Shown: one piece after another, positions 24,002 through 36,063 of the stretch
Layout: each line of letters opens with the position of its first letter
How positions within the stretch are numbered: the stretch's first letter is position 1
Assembly: GCA_022606135.1 (NCBI GenBank)
Contig: JABYQN010000009.1
Location: forward strand, 521,001-585,000
Reading direction: 5' to 3'
Length of the DNA stretch: 64,000 nt
Source of the DNA: Fomes fomentarius
Taxonomy: Eukaryota; Basidiomycota; Agaricomycetes; Polyporales; Polyporaceae
Position numbers and translations under genes: made by a program
The notes under the pieces: generated by a model
The model's database searches: none
What the model was told of the DNA's origin: nothing
The model's input: the letters and a program-made list of their open reading frames with translations, nothing else

Positions 24002-27000
24002 TGTAAGTCGTGTTGGATGGTGGTCTCGAGAATGTGGTTGGGGTGGCCGCGACGTGAGGAAGACAAGTTGGGATAGAGAGTCGGCGAACCGCTGAATAGG
24101 TTTCTGTATGTATCGTAGAGTCTTTGGGGGTGGCCCGAGGGATGTCGGTGGTGGTCGACGAGAGAAAGACGCAGAGGCCGATTACCGAACTTGAACATGT
24201 ACGGGCGCTTCTCACCTCGTGTCTGGCCGATCTCAAATCTCTCCAACATACCTCGTAAGGCAGGCGGGTACTCATGCCCGTTTCCTGGGCTCCTGGTCTC
24301 TGAATATGAAAGGCAAATGAAAGCGCCATGGACATGGGATCTTCCATGTTGCAGGGTAGCGTTGGGACTTCTGAAACAGGCCACATACGCGCGATCCTCA
24401 ACATGTGCCATCTGAGTGCACCCGTCGTGCATCCATGCATCCGCCGTACACCGTATGCATAGCAGCTTTTGCGAGTCCGAGTCCGTGCCATGTCGTGGAA
24501 AAGGACAACGTTGAGTCTTGCTTGCTGAGTATAAGCACCGCGATTCATGTGTCGAAGCCACCTTATGTACCTGGACGCACGTAGCAGCATATCGCATGAC
24601 ACCGCAGCATAAGACATCTCCCAAGTGTTGGAAGGTACAAGCTTCCACAATCCGCGGGCGTACGCAGAGACCATTGGTCTGGATCGGAGATTAGGCTAAT
24701 AAGCAGCGGTGAGCCCTATGATCGTCGTCGCGCATGCGGTGCGTACCAGATAGGCTCAAACGCCCCAGTATCTCCTGTGTAAGCTAGCACACGAATCAGT
24801 CCAGGCGGCTGACCGTGCAGTTGTTCCCCCGCCATTTCGGGATCCGGTTCGTAAGTTGAGCAACATTATGGCAAGGGGCGTTTGTCGACGCGACTTGCTT
24901 GGCCGAGAGTGTGATACAGTGCACAGTTTCATGCTCTGCAGCGAATCCCTGGATGCTGCATAATACATGAGGTAAGCGCAGTCCTCAGCTTGCAGGCTTT
25001 CGCGACGAGCTATACTCACTTAGAATTAGGTAATTGGACTGTCTCTGTTAGTCTCAGAAGACGATCAGCATGCCCCACCGCTATGCTGTTATAAATTACT
25101 TTAGGGGCGAAGAATCTGCCTGGTCTACGGGCCTTCTTGTAGTCAGCATGGCCTCACATCTCATCCTCTGACAGGATCAGTGGCCCGAACCCCTCATCAC
25201 CCAGTCGGTAGGTCCATGGAGTCGACAGGTGACGATGACGCGAAATGGGTGGTTGTGACCTACCGAGTTGCGAAGAATCAATGTAGAGCAATCCGCGACT
25301 GTGTCGCCCGACGCGGGGTAGGCTTTGCGAACGCCTATAGGGGTAATACGCACCGAGACTAGAGGAATCTCCAGGGTCGTCATGGGTGGTACGTATGTAG
25401 GATACCAGCGTGTATGTCATTAGAGTCAAATGTAGACATACCAGTACCATAATCGTCACCCTATCATGTTTAGTAGACTCATGGGCTCCACATGACCTGC
25501 GCGGTAACAGAAGATGAAGGACACATAAGCCGCAGGGGTCCTCTGTGGTAGCACACAAGACGTACCAAAATGACCTTGCTCCTCATTCCAACATCGACTG
25601 CATCCGTACGCCCTGAAGATCCAAGCGTAATCTGCGTGGTATACGACGAACACGCGTGGAGCGTGCACGGACCTAAGGGTGCGGCTGTAACGCCGATCTC
25701 GCTCTGTTGATTGGCATCAGGCCCAGCTATAGCCTTAGCAATGTTGTGTCGCTGGCAGATCCACGGTTGAGAGGAAAGAGTACGGGTTGGAGACACAAGG
25801 AGATTGACGTAGCAGAAAGGTAGCCTCAGCCAGGGAGCTATACGCAGTGATGAGCCTGCCAGCGGCGGACTCGGCGACGGTGCGCCTTCGTATGGCGCCA
25901 ATCCATCCTCTCCATCGTCCATGACGATCGGCTTATGCAGGCGGTCGCTCTGCTCTTCAAAGACTTCTTGTTGTGATATACTGTGTATTCAAGCGATTCA
26001 GTGACATCCCTCAAGACGCAGCCTCGGCGCTGCAAGTCAGCGTAAGTAATCAATTCGTGCAGAACTTCGTAAGTGATCTGCGTGGAAGCTACATACTTAA
26101 CGCTGACTTTGATCTTTCCCCCAGACTGGCTATGATAGCGAGTCTTGCTCCCAACTTCAGGACGGCCAAGTGTGATCCTAACACCCTTGCAATGCTTATG
26201 TACTACACTGCTTCAGTGCTTGGTGTGAGAACACTTAGCAAAGTTGACCGAGCATCTTCGTAGACTTGTTTAAGTTGGTTCGGATGACAAGCCCTCGTAT
26301 TCTCCGCTGACATTACCTCAGGCTATTGAATGATATATGCGTACGTTCGCCTTCCGAACCACTCTTGAAAAGGTAACGTAGACGCTGGGTCATGGAGGTC
26401 AGAGCCTCGTGATCGATAGTTTGCCGTTAGCGCTCTATTATATCATCCTTTTGTGCGAGCAAAGAGCTTTCACCTCGCACCATGCGAGGATGAGTAATTC
26501 ATCTGCGGTGGTGCAGGGAGACAAACCATACAATCTGCCATTCCGCTTCATGGTCCAACACTGAAACACCTTTAGATGACTACCGCGATCTTTGTCTTCC
26601 TCAGTCTCCCACTCCGAACCAGAGCTCACTGCGCAGTGGTAAGCGAACGGCACCCGAGGAAAGGCCTATGGAAAGAAAGACGTTGTAAGGTCTCTCTTTC
26701 CCGCCTTAGTTGGAACTTATGCTCATACTCATGCCCCTCGGTTGTAGGAAGAAAGCCAATTTGAGTCTTTCTGACCATACTCTTCTGCGTATACGTATTG
26801 TTCTCGTTTCCATCCATGCGCTGGTACAATGCCTTACATTTGCTTTTGCTGCTTGACTAGAAAGAACTTTTGACTGTAGACAAAAGGGGTTTCGAACGGG
26901 CTAAGCACATGGCCTCTAAGTTCAGGTGAGTTTGTTCCTGGCTGCCTCACGTCGCCGATATTGACAAACATCAAAGGTGCTACAATGATGGAGCTGGGTA

Positions 27001-27613
27001 CGCTCTTTCTATGTTACCACTATCTCCCATCGAATTCTTTGATATGCTTTGTATTCGGCGACGCGTACGGCGAATAGATCTTGTCGATTCATTGGGAGAC
27101 AACGGCCATAGTCCGCATAGGTGGCTGTGGGTATATAGGTAGGACCTTTCGGTGTGGGTCCATCTCATTCACTATGACCATTCATCTTCCGCACATGACA
27201 TCCTTCTTACCCTTTACCTCTGCGCGATCACGCGCCACTGAACGTATCGGTCAACACTCACCATGTGCGGAATCGCTCGACAAGCTCGACGGAATGACAT
27301 TCATGATCGGGTTATTGTACTGGCAGACCGCAACGAAGGGGTACGTCTTTTCGTTTCGTCGCTCACCTTCGAACTCAAGCTAACCTTGACAATCTGCGTT
27401 CAGACGGCAATCAAGGGTACCGGGTCGTCGGAGGTGAGCAGCAGAAACGTCACCGTCTGTTACTGCGGCTAAGGCAGTGCTCAACAGGAGTCCATAATCT
27501 TCCCCTACGTTGATATCACCGGGGTGTCGATGGTGATGGTCAGTTTCAATGTCCACTCTCTTTTGAGACCTCTTTCGTGACGTGATCTACTAACTCAGCG
27601 TCCGGTGAACATC
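24002..27613. other. 3.6-kb interval without a recognisable gene
   Basis: It contains many short open frames on both strands. One minus frame at 25,479-25,922 (start MDDGEDGLAPYEGAPSPSP) has somewhat protein-like sequence but no family match and no convincing splice partners. The right part probably contains eroded 5' exons of the FunK1 relic that follows. I cannot support a gene model. Confidence 0.4.
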
Positions 27614-27970
27614 CCCACCGGAGCAGCTTACACGGATCATTGAGAATGCTGTCACCGGTGAGCAGCATTCGGCGAATACCATAGCATCGCTATACTCATT
27701 TCGAGCAGGACATCAGCAAGCATACAAACGGTGTGGACTCCTACACGGAGACATCAGCGCAGGAAACATCATGATCCTCCAAGGTTCCGAAGAGAAACTG
27801 CGGAAGTAGTCTGGGAGGGTGTGCTGACAGATTGGGAGTTCGCATGCCCGGTAGTCGAGTCAACGAACGGAGTTGTCGAAGCTCAAAGCGGCAGACAGTG
27901 AACGCTCCTGTCAGAGCTCTAGGCGTAATCGGGGACCCGACGACTTGGATTACCTAGATTGACTCCCATC
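27614..27970 (+). pseudogene. FunK1-type protein kinase relic
   Basis: The catalytic part of a FunK1 kinase, a fungus-specific protein-kinase-like family expanded in Agaricomycetes, can be read with a spliced intron. PEQLTRIIENAVTG is followed by a GTGAGC...GAGCAG intron, then HQQAYKRCGLLHGDISAGN, which is the catalytic-loop region (HRDIS-x-GN in the family, with HGDIS here). A TAG stop interrupts it about 15 codons later. After a frame change the magnesium-loop equivalent (EGVLTDWEFACP) appears, and after another the conserved VRALGVIGDPTTWIT-like segment, again with a stop. The N-lobe is not recognisable. Several disabling changes indicate a dead copy. The HRD-type Arg is replaced by Gly in what remains. 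Confidence 0.75.
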
Positions 27971-28103
27971 ACAAGCATGCGGACTGCGCCTGGTAAGTAA
28001 TCAACCGATGAAGCGCGCGCGCCCTGTGTCTAGGTGAGCTCTCACTCGCTACAATCGAGCCACCGAGCACAGAAAAGCTCACTCTGTTTTATTTACGTCG
28101 CAG

Positions 28104-28314
28104 TTTAACAACGGGCGATCCGACGGATGGGGATAGACAGCGACTTAACGCACTTCGGGGCCAGCCGCTCGTTGTTGTCCTGAACATGGTGTCCGTCCAA
28201 TGCAAGAGATGCGGGGGAACGATAAAGCTCTCAGAGACGTGCTTGTACGACCCTCAGCATTGGATAACCCACCGGGGGCGTTGCTATAGTTGGGACGACA
28301 AGACCCTGGCCTGA
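28104..28314 (+). CDS. Exon with a C-x2-C...H...C finger, partial gene
   Basis: An open stretch after a good acceptor (TTTACGTCGCAG) reads TTGDPTDGDRQRLNAL, then VQCKRCGGTIKLS and YDPQHWITHRGRC, and stops at 28,312-28,314. The spacing C-x2-C (28,201 onward) followed by HW-x2-H-x3-C resembles a zinc-finger-like C-terminal module that I associate with uncharacterised Agaricomycete proteins; that association is from memory. I cannot find its 5' exons, which would fall in the FunK1 relic, so it may be a fusion remnant, the last exon of a broken gene, or a chance survivor. Confidence 0.4.
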
Positions 28315-28389
28315 AGACGAGAGAGAAACGGCATGGTATGGATCTTTGCGTCTCTTTCGCGCTAACCAGCTAACTCATACTCGGACGGA

Positions 28390-28602
28390 ATGAAGGGATC
28401 TACACGGTTCTCGACCCCGTCGCTCACGCCCGACGATGAAGCCTCACTGACGGAGTTGAGCCACAAGAGTGAGAGGTCGGCCTCTCCTGCGCAGGGGAGT
28501 CAAGCTGAGACTAAGCCGACGGGCTTCACCCGACGGCCTCTGACATCCCACATCAAGAGCGCCGAGTATCTAGCATCTTCTCATCGAGGCCCGCCAAGGT
28601 GA
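28390..28602 (+). CDS. Possible exon of an unrecognised regulator-like protein
   Basis: From the ATG at 28,390 the frame reads STPSLTPDDEASLTELSHKS, then ERSASPAQGSQ and RRPLTSHIKSAEYLASS. It is Ser/Pro/Glu-rich and non-random in composition. Downstream pieces in other frames also look coding: HWLTAHKGR near 28,710, SDTSDLDPVGESKEDAIFYA near 29,050, and the Cys/His segment near 29,590. They may be exons of one multi-intron gene, or debris of duplicated finger-type genes. No consistent splice chain was found, so the model is not complete. Confidence 0.35.
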   Translation: MKGSTRFSTPSLTPDDEASLTELSHKSERSASPAQGSQAETKPTGFTRRPLTSHIKSAEYLASSHRGPPR

Positions 28603-29470
28603 CTACGGCGGTTGGTATCGTGCTTCTGTGCGCCACGTTCGCCAGTGCCACGTTGGGTGAGTCTTCAAGTACCTGCATGAGGCTTAAGGACGACCCCGCT
28701 GGTCCAAAACATTGGCTGACGGCGCACAAGGGCAGGATCAAACCGTGTACCTCAATGCACTCAAAGAGTCGATGTTTCAGACTGGAGGAAGGGTTATCAT
28801 GGGACAGCGATGACTCTGGTGAGTTCAAAGCCGGCCCGACTTCGCCATCCCTCGTCTCTAACCAAGCTTGAAGCTTCAGAGTCGGAGAGAGAAGGTTGGA
28901 AGGACAGACATGTGCAGTTGGTATGTTTCGTTGTCTTGACTGTTGGAACCACCAATTCACCGTGATTCCCTGATTCTATTCAAGCGTTACGCGCGTAGAC
29001 AGACGAACCATGCTCCAACGGCTGCCCTAGCGTCAGTGACCAAGAACCCTCGGACACTTCCGACCTCGACCCTGTTGGCGAGAGCAAGGAAGACGCCATC
29101 TTTTACGCCAACAGCGAAATTGCGTGGCACGCAGCGCCACTGCCATCTGGTGATGTCGCATCAGCAACAAGCACGCCACTGCACGAATGCCCACCTCTCA
29201 ACGTGACCAAACATAAATCAACGCTCTTCCCACTGGACGACCCTTCTCCGGAGTGAACCATACTACCATTCATTCTGTCGATGCAGGAAGCTGCCGGTGC
29301 ACCAGCTACCGCTCATACCAACGCCCGATGCACTCCGTATGCCAACGAGACTGGGTGACCGGCAGGGAGATCACGGACGGGGCCGCCCTTTATAGGCCTC
29401 AAGGTCATTCTGAAAATCCAGGGACGGACCGTTCAAGCTCGCTGTCTTCCATCGTTTCTCTAACCTCTCT

Positions 29471-29763
29471 CAGACGCAACAAGGGTATGATCTCACCGCT
29501 ACCCGCACTCTTCGAGGCTCTCCCGCCAGATGGCGAGCAGCACTGGCTGTGCACTACCATTCCGCCTATCATAACCAGATCCGCACGATGTGCACGGACT
29601 GCGGGTTCAAACAAAGGCAGGATATGTACTTGCACAACCATAGGTTGGCCAAGGACTGCCCTTACATACCGGGCTGCCAAAACCCCCTTCTCCCTCAGGA
29701 CAGTGGGCCCAGCCGCGACATAGTCTCAAGAACGACGTGCTCGATCGTTTCCGCCACCTCCTG
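29471..29763 (+). CDS. Cys/His-rich coding fragment
   Basis: One frame reads GSPARWRAALAVHYHSAYHN, then TMCTDCGFKQRQDMYLHNHR and LAKDCPY, to a stop at 29,761-29,763. The C-x2-C...H-x-H...C arrangement suggests a metal-binding finger. It is probably a downstream exon of the gene or relic starting at 28,390. I cannot name it. Confidence 0.35.
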
Positions 29764-30219
29764 ATTCCACCTCCTGGTGGTAAGTCTCGTCCTTGTGTCC
29801 GGTACCAATTGCCCCCAGCTGATGTCTTCCCCTACGCTCCGCCAGCCGCACCCCACCTTCTTCCTGTGTATCACATCAACCATATTGCTCTACGCCATGT
29901 TTTCCGGACGCTCAGGGTCCTGCTTTTACTGACGTGCCATCCCGTGCATGCCACCTGCCAGTGGCAGCACAGCACACGGGGATGTTCGGTTTGTGCTGTG
30001 GACAGCGTGGATTGGAGACAAACGGCCTTATGCGGCTGGAGAGTGTGACAGTCTCCCGTCGCGTTCTCATCATCAAACGCAACACGAACCATGACACCTC
30101 TCCGCCCTATTCAAACCCCTCCTCGACCACTGCCTCTTTTCCTCTCCCTCGCTCCCTTCGCCTTCAGTCCCTCCGGATCTCACTGCCTACTTGCCCTTTC
30201 CTACCACCGCCTGTAAGCT

Positions 30220-31310
30220 ATGTCGACATCGTTTGGCTACGAGAATCAGGTCCCGTACAAGGATCTCGAAGCTGAGTTTGTGGACTTCCTCGAGGAGGAC
30301 GTGGGGGCTCAAGATCCACAGGTACGTACGGTCGCAACTTTCCGGTGCTTCAGCGTTCTTGAGTTCAACGCCTATCACTCACTTCGCCCTTGTCCAGCAC
30401 TGGGAACCTATCGATTTCAACATGCATCACGAGGTATGTACTGTCAGTCCAGGTGCCGTTTATGCTATCGTCTCAACACCTATCCTTGCCCCATCGATGT
30501 CCAGTCGTATGATGCACCCTTGCTGGAGGTGCCAGCGTACGTAACGGATTGCCCAGAGTACCTGGCACAACTCACTTCCCCCCATGGACGGCGGACGGTT
30601 GGCGTGTACGCAATTGACGCAGACAACATGGAAGAAATACGCCGCACGGGTCACACGATTCCTGTCATTACGGTCTCGTTACAGTCTATCGAAGGCCAAC
30701 TTGTAAGTCTACTATATATATGTCTGTTGTGTTGTCCCACTCACAGCATGGTCCTTCTTCAATTCAGGATATACCACTGTCTGACATTCCGCCCATAAGT
30801 ACCAATGCGACCGAGACATCCCAAAAGCGGAAAGCTTCCCCTACCATGTTGCACACCGAGGGGTCAAGCAGCGGCTCGCATCAGGGTATGTCGAAGAGAC
30901 GGAAGATGGACTTGGAAAACATCGCACCATCCGCTACTGACGAAGGCTGGGGCTCCGATCTTGAAAAGACCGACCGCGAAGATGAGGACTATGTTTTGGT
31001 CGCCTCTTCTTCTTCGCCCCTTCCCCGGAAGGTACGAGCCGACAGGTAACGACGTGAGTTTACGGACGTGCCCAAGTAAACAAGCCCAACTAGTAATTAT
31101 GCAGGACACTCATCCGCCGACCTGCCAGCACCGAGACCCGGAAGCCGCCACATCTCGAGGGAATGACATGCCGGACCAATGCCCAGACAGTACCGTGACA
31201 CCAACGGCACTCCCATTGAATGCACATGGGCGGTGGACGGTCAGACGTGCACCACTGGCATGAAGAAGTACTCCGATCTCGAACGTCATTGGATCGTTTA
31301 TCACTCTGTG
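30220..31310 (+). CDS. Multi-exon protein with acidic region and C2H2-like end
   Basis: Clear exons: 30220-30321, 30398-30433, 30505-30702 and 30768-31031, all in phase 0. They encode MSTSFGYENQVPYKDLEAEF, then HWEPIDFNMHHE, then a folded-looking segment (VTDCPEYLAQLTSPHGRRTV, IDADNMEEIRRTGHTIPVIT) and a charged nuclear-type tail (KRKASPTM, SKRRKMDLEN, DREDEDYVLV). A fifth exon is likely; 31191-31310 gives TPIECTWAVDGQTC and KKYSDLERHWIVYHS, a C-x8-C...H-x4-H finger. The acceptor for it (CAGACAG at 31,190) is a guess, and I find no convincing end after the donor at 31,311, so the gene may be truncated. KRKASP and SKRRK look like nuclear localisation signals. No family is recognised. Confidence 0.5.
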
Positions 31311-32593
31311 GTGAGATTGAGGTGTCTAGTCTTTATTGCAGAACACGCCCGATTTACACACGACCATTCGAAGATGCTTGTCTTCTCCTGTCTCCTTTAC
31401 CCACCATACTTGGTATTTGTATCCACTCGCATAAAAATTATAAACGCGAGGCTATATTAATACTGGCACTGTCGTCGCCTACCTTCCACGAGCGCGTGGG
31501 TGCATTGCATGGATAACGAGACTCGAGGGCACACCGGGAGCTTGATACGGCGGTCGATAGCCTCAGTCCACGCCGGAACGGGGAGGTCGATATTAAATAG
31601 GTGATTCGCATCAGACTCAAAGATGTGCAAATTTCCCGATGGTCTCAGCTCATCACTTCCGACGTAACATCATCCGACAAGGAACCGTTAGCGAACGAGG
31701 CTCGCGGCCAGTCTGGCAAGAGAGACGGTCCATGCAGTGACTGGCTGTGCCACTACTATGGGAGTGCCAGCCGGGCCTGAATTGACAACACGTTCACTGA
31801 CAAGTTCGACGCGTCTGCGGCTTCAAATCAAATTGGGCCGAACGAGCCATTGTGAAGTTGCGAGCTTACAGCTATAAGCTTAAGTAGTATACCGCATGGC
31901 TATACGAGTAACGACCCCGGCCCTCGGAGCTTACGCACAACGTAACGCAACCTGCACGTATATATATACACTGCAAAGATTGCATCCTTTGTGGGGTTAG
32001 GAAAGGGGTAGCAAATCTAGAAGATGGAAAAAGTTCCACGCAGATGGATCAACCGCCCTTAGACGTGGTATGAACTTTGGCCTCGTTAAATGTCTTTTCA
32101 GGACACTAGTAGTAAGTCGGGTTTACCTATGTCTGCAGACCTAACCCAGCGAAGTTCATATGACCGAGGAAGCTCACCGTTGGTTCCTGCGGGTCTCTGG
32201 GGGGAGGAAACGTTGCCGTCCCGTCCCCTTCGCAAGACAAAAGCGCTCGCGACGCGCTGTGGCGGCTTGTGACAAGACGCGTCGGAGCTCTGCAATAGAA
32301 AACCTAGGTGGCTCATCACCGAGTATATGGCGACTAGTACACCCAATTTAGCTGACGAGAAAGAAATCATGAATAGTGGGACTGATCGCGCTTTTGTGTA
32401 TCAAATGAATGTCTCTGTCATCGCAAACTTCTTCATATTCATTCGAAGCTGTTACAGCGCTGCAATAATCACAGAATACCTAATCGGAACTCGAATCCTA
32501 TGATACACGTTTCACATTGTTCGCCTTGTGCCAACTCAGACATCGCGTCCTGTACGATGATAGATGGTTCATCACCGGGCCACATATGGCATA
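31311..32593. other. Intergenic, no gene recognised
   Basis: Only short unsupported open frames are present. The 3' end of the preceding zinc-finger-like gene may extend a little into it. Confidence 0.45.
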
Positions 32594-33449
32594 TCAACAA
32601 TACGACGCACCAGAGTACTTCTTGATACCCTCACGAAGCTCGCCAGTGATAGAGTTGGTAGTGTTCGAGTCCTGCATAGGAATGATGGTCAGCCTCGAGC
32701 TCATTGCAGTCACAGGAACGCAAAGGACGTACGAGATCGTAACCGGCCTTGCTGGCAGCGTACTCAACGCCCTTCTCCAGCCAGTCCCCACCGCCGGTCG
32801 AGCCCGCACCCTGGCTAGACTTCGAGTACGCGTTGGATGAGTCGTTGTCGTCCTTGCGCGAGGACGAGTACTCGTTGCTTGAACCAGTCGAGCCGAGGTT
32901 ATTGCCGCTCGACCCGTACGAGTTGTTGTCGTTGCGGTTGTTAGAGCCGTAGCTGTCTGAGTCGGACGATCCGTAGTTGTTGGAGGTAGAGTTGGAGGAC
33001 TTGTTACGGTTCGAGGAATCATCGTTGCCACTCGACCCATACGAGTTGTCGTTGTTGCCGCTCGACCCGTACGAGTTGTCGTTGTTGCCACTAGACCCGT
33101 ACGAATTGTCGCTGCTGCGGTTGGATCCGTATGAGTCGCTGTTGCCGTTGTCGTCGCGACGACCGGATCCGTACGAGTCAGAGTCGCCCCTGTTCGAGGA
33201 GCTGTTGGACTCGTTACGGTTGGAGCTGCTGTAGGAGTCGGATCCTGGACAGTTGTAGGTGTCAGAGAAGTCGTTCCTCGAGGACCAATCACATGTGTCA
33301 GAGCTGGACGAACCGTAGTTGTTTCCTCCATCGCGGTTGCTCCCGCTCTTGTCGGAACGGTCGCGCCCACCAGAACCATAAGAGTCGTTCGTGTCGCGGT
33401 CGCGATCGCCACGGTCGTTGTTGTAGTCGTTGTTTCCGTAGCCCGACAT
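32594..33449 (-). CDS. 264-aa Ser/Asn/Tyr/Gly-rich protein with conserved C-terminus
   Basis: Two exons: 32733-33449 and 32594-32671, joined in phase 0 by a 61-nt intron (GTACGT...TATGCAG). I start at MSGYGNNDYNNDRGDRDRD; an ATG 21 codons upstream (33,512) is in frame but reads like leader. Residues 1-210 are a low-complexity domain of Ser, Asn, Asp, Gly and Tyr with a near-perfect tandem decapeptide NDNSYGSSGN around the middle and many YGS units. The C-terminal 50 residues are ordered in composition: GGDWLEKGVEYAASKAGYDL then ITGELREGIKKYSG. DWLxKG-type tails occur in small fungal stress-related proteins, but this match is from memory. There is no signal peptide or membrane helix. It could be a condensate-forming or stress protein; function unknown. 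Confidence 0.75.
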
Positions 33450-34161
33450 ATTGATAGAAGCGGTGATGGATGGTTGGACGGGGAGTAGGGGGATGGTCGC
33501 AGTGTGTCTCATGCGGAGGTTTATATTGACTGACGTCCTTACTGCGGAAGGGGAATTCGATCATTTCCCGGGGCGCCAAAAGGGGATGCTGACAGTAGAA
33601 TGTTCACGCCATAGAAGTGTCATGTGTGAAAGGAAGGGAAGATGCCATTGGAAGGTAGATAGAAGAGGAGTGGAGCAGGAGCAGGGATCAGAACTGCATT
33701 AGTGGCGTGGGGCTGGACATCGGAACGTGCCTCTCACCGGAAAGCGCAGGGCGAATGTCACTGACTTCCGAGTCTGTATAGGCCCTTGCTCGCACGTTCG
33801 ACATTGATGAGGTCCAGAACGCGATCAACGAAGGATGGAAGAACGAGAAGAGCGTGCTGTGTGGCACCCCATTGCTGTTTAGGCTGCTCAAATATAGTAA
33901 GGAACATTCATGTCTCAGCAGAAAGGTCTACTCGTCAAGCTTCACTTATAGTCTGTCACAGTACCTCGTCACTTCTTGTGGTCGAGGTTGGGGATGAAAT
34001 GAAGCTTGAGCTGAAGTTCAAGTGAAAGACTGTCGGTCGTGATTCCCGCGACACTCTTCCCACATGGCTATCTTATCTTATCATCTTCCTAACATAGCCA
34101 GGTGTCATGGCTCGGCTTACGTCACCGACGCCCATAGACTTCAACGACGACGACGACGACG
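33450..34161. other. Divergent intergenic region with one AAGCTT motif
   Basis: Upstream of both the Ser/Asn/Tyr-rich gene (minus) and the carboxypeptidase gene (plus), so it is a shared promoter region. It contains TGAAGCTTGA at about 34,000, one of the recurring 10-mers reported under findings. No gene is seen. Confidence 0.5.
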
Positions 34162-36063
34162 ATGAGGGCGTTCACCACATCTCTGCTTCCACTTTTCGCC
34201 GCTACAGCTGTCCTCGCTATTCCCACTGGGGAGCAGGTCCTTTTGGACGATGTCAGTCGTCTCGCCAAGGATTGGCAGCATGCCGCCGAAGACGTTATCC
34301 ACAAGGGAGAGCAGCAGGTCATCAAGTGGGTCGATGGTGGACGCGACTTTGTTCAACAGCACGGGCTCACATGTGAGGTCTTGTGTCAATGTAGCTGTAC
34401 TACACCTACTTACTGCTTACAGATGAGCTCGTGTCCCACCCTGCCTTCGATAGCCACCAGCTTCGCATGACCGAACCGTCCCTTTGTGATACGACTGTGA
34501 AGCAGGTCTCCGGATACCTAGACATTGCTAACGACAAGCATCTCTTCTACTGGTTCTTCGAAGCCCGTAACAGCCCCGACGAAGCCCCTCTTGTCCTGTG
34601 GCTGAACGGTGGCCCAGGATGTTCCTCTACCACCGGACTGCTCTTCGAGCTTGGTCCCTGTAGGATTGCTGCGGAGGGCAAGAACACGACCTACCATCCC
34701 TACTCATGGACTGAGTCCGCTAATGTCATCTTCCTTGACCAACCCGTGAACGTCGGCTACTCATATGCCGAGGATGGCACTTCTGTCAACACTACTCCAG
34801 TCGCGGCCGAGGACGTATGGGCATTCCTCGAGCTCTTTATCAACCGCTTCCCCAAGTATGCCAACCTACCATTCCACATCGCTGCCGAGAGCTACGGCGG
34901 CATGTATGCGCCTAGCATCGCCAGTGTCGTACACCAGAAGAACCTCGACCTCGCTCGCAGCTCTGACGTTGCACCTGGTCTCCGGCACATCAACCTCGCT
35001 TCGGTCATCATCGGCAATGGGATCACAGACCCCTACACGCAGATGGCCAGTGTACCAGACGCTGCATGTGAGGGCGAGTTCCCGGTCTTCAGCGACCCTC
35101 AGAGCCCTCAGTGCCAGGCGTTGCGGACCAAGGTTCCTACGTGTCAGAGGCTGATCAAGAGCTGTTACGACTTCGACTCGAGGTTCACATGCGTTCCCGC
35201 TCTCTTGTACTGCAACAGCCAGCTCATGGGACCCATCATGCGTGAGTAGTATTGGTCCGACGAGATGAAGGGGACTCAGGACTCACTTGACCTCTAGAGA
35301 CCGGCAAGAACGTGTACGACGTCCGTCGTGATTGCGATCGCTCCAAGGATGGCGACCTTTGCTACAAAGAGCTTCAGTGGATCGAGACCTGGATGAACCT
35401 TCCTGCTACCAAGAAGGAGCTAGGCGTCAACCCGGACGTCGACTTCCAGAGTTGCAACATGCAGGTCAATCAGGGCTTCGCGATGCAGGGCGACGGTGCT
35501 CGTAACCGCGCGAAGCTCCTGCCTGAGCTTATTCACAGCGGTATCCGGCTGCTCATCTACGCTGGCGATGCTGACATGGCGTGCAACTACGTCGTATGTA
35601 TATCTGTCCTTATTTATCGGCGTCGGATGTTTAAGTTATGCTTCTCAGGGTAACGAGCGCTGGGTCGAGCAACTCGACACGAAGTTCCGCGAGGACTTCG
35701 CCAAGACATCGAAGCAGCCCTGGGTCACTCTGAACAAGGGCGAGCTGTCCGGCTGGGTGCGCAGCGCCGGTGGTGATGGTTTCACTGCCGGTAACGTCAC
35801 CTACGTTCAAGTCCACGCGGCTGGGTATGTGCACGTATCATTGGTCCATGTCGCGATGTATGCTGATTGCTGTCCTCTAGGCACATGGTGCCATTCGACC
35901 AGCCCGACGCTTCACTCGTACGTCGTTCCTTGCATACGTCATGCTGTGGTCACTTTCTGATCTTTTGCCATCACAGGATCTTTTCTCGAGGTGGTTGGCG
36001 GACGTGCCCCTCACCCTCAACGTCAGCGAGGCGGTCGAGCGCTTGCCGTTCGGTGGATGGTGA
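34162..36063 (+). CDS. Serine carboxypeptidase, peptidase family S10 (carboxypeptidase Y type)
   Basis: Six exons (34162-34372, 34423-35241, 35298-35593, 35649-35824, 35881-35917, 35977-36063) encode 541 aa. The N-terminus is a signal peptide (MRAFTTSLLPLFAATAVLA), followed by a propeptide-like segment to about residue 75. The S10 landmarks are all present: substrate-binding LVLWLNGGPGCSS, the nucleophile motif AESYGGMYAP (Ser227), the acid in YAGDADMACNYVGN (Asp436), and the base in AAGHMVPFDQP (His502). The paired cysteines CQRLIKSC and CVPALLYC fit family disulphides. The enzyme removes C-terminal residues from peptides at acidic pH, in the vacuole or after secretion; the sequence does not decide which. 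N-x-T/S sites such as NTT and NVS suggest glycosylation. Length is normal and no defect was seen. Confidence 0.95.

Noticed and set aside
23866..24674. Two long minus frames overlapping the start of the SILR-repeat gene
   Set aside because: They use other frames of the same DNA, contain no family motif and look like upstream non-coding sequence.
32749..33454. Plus-strand open frames such as Leu/Pro/Tyr-rich LSLLPLDPYE repeats
   Set aside because: They are the antisense image of the Ser/Asn/Tyr/Gly-rich repeat gene.
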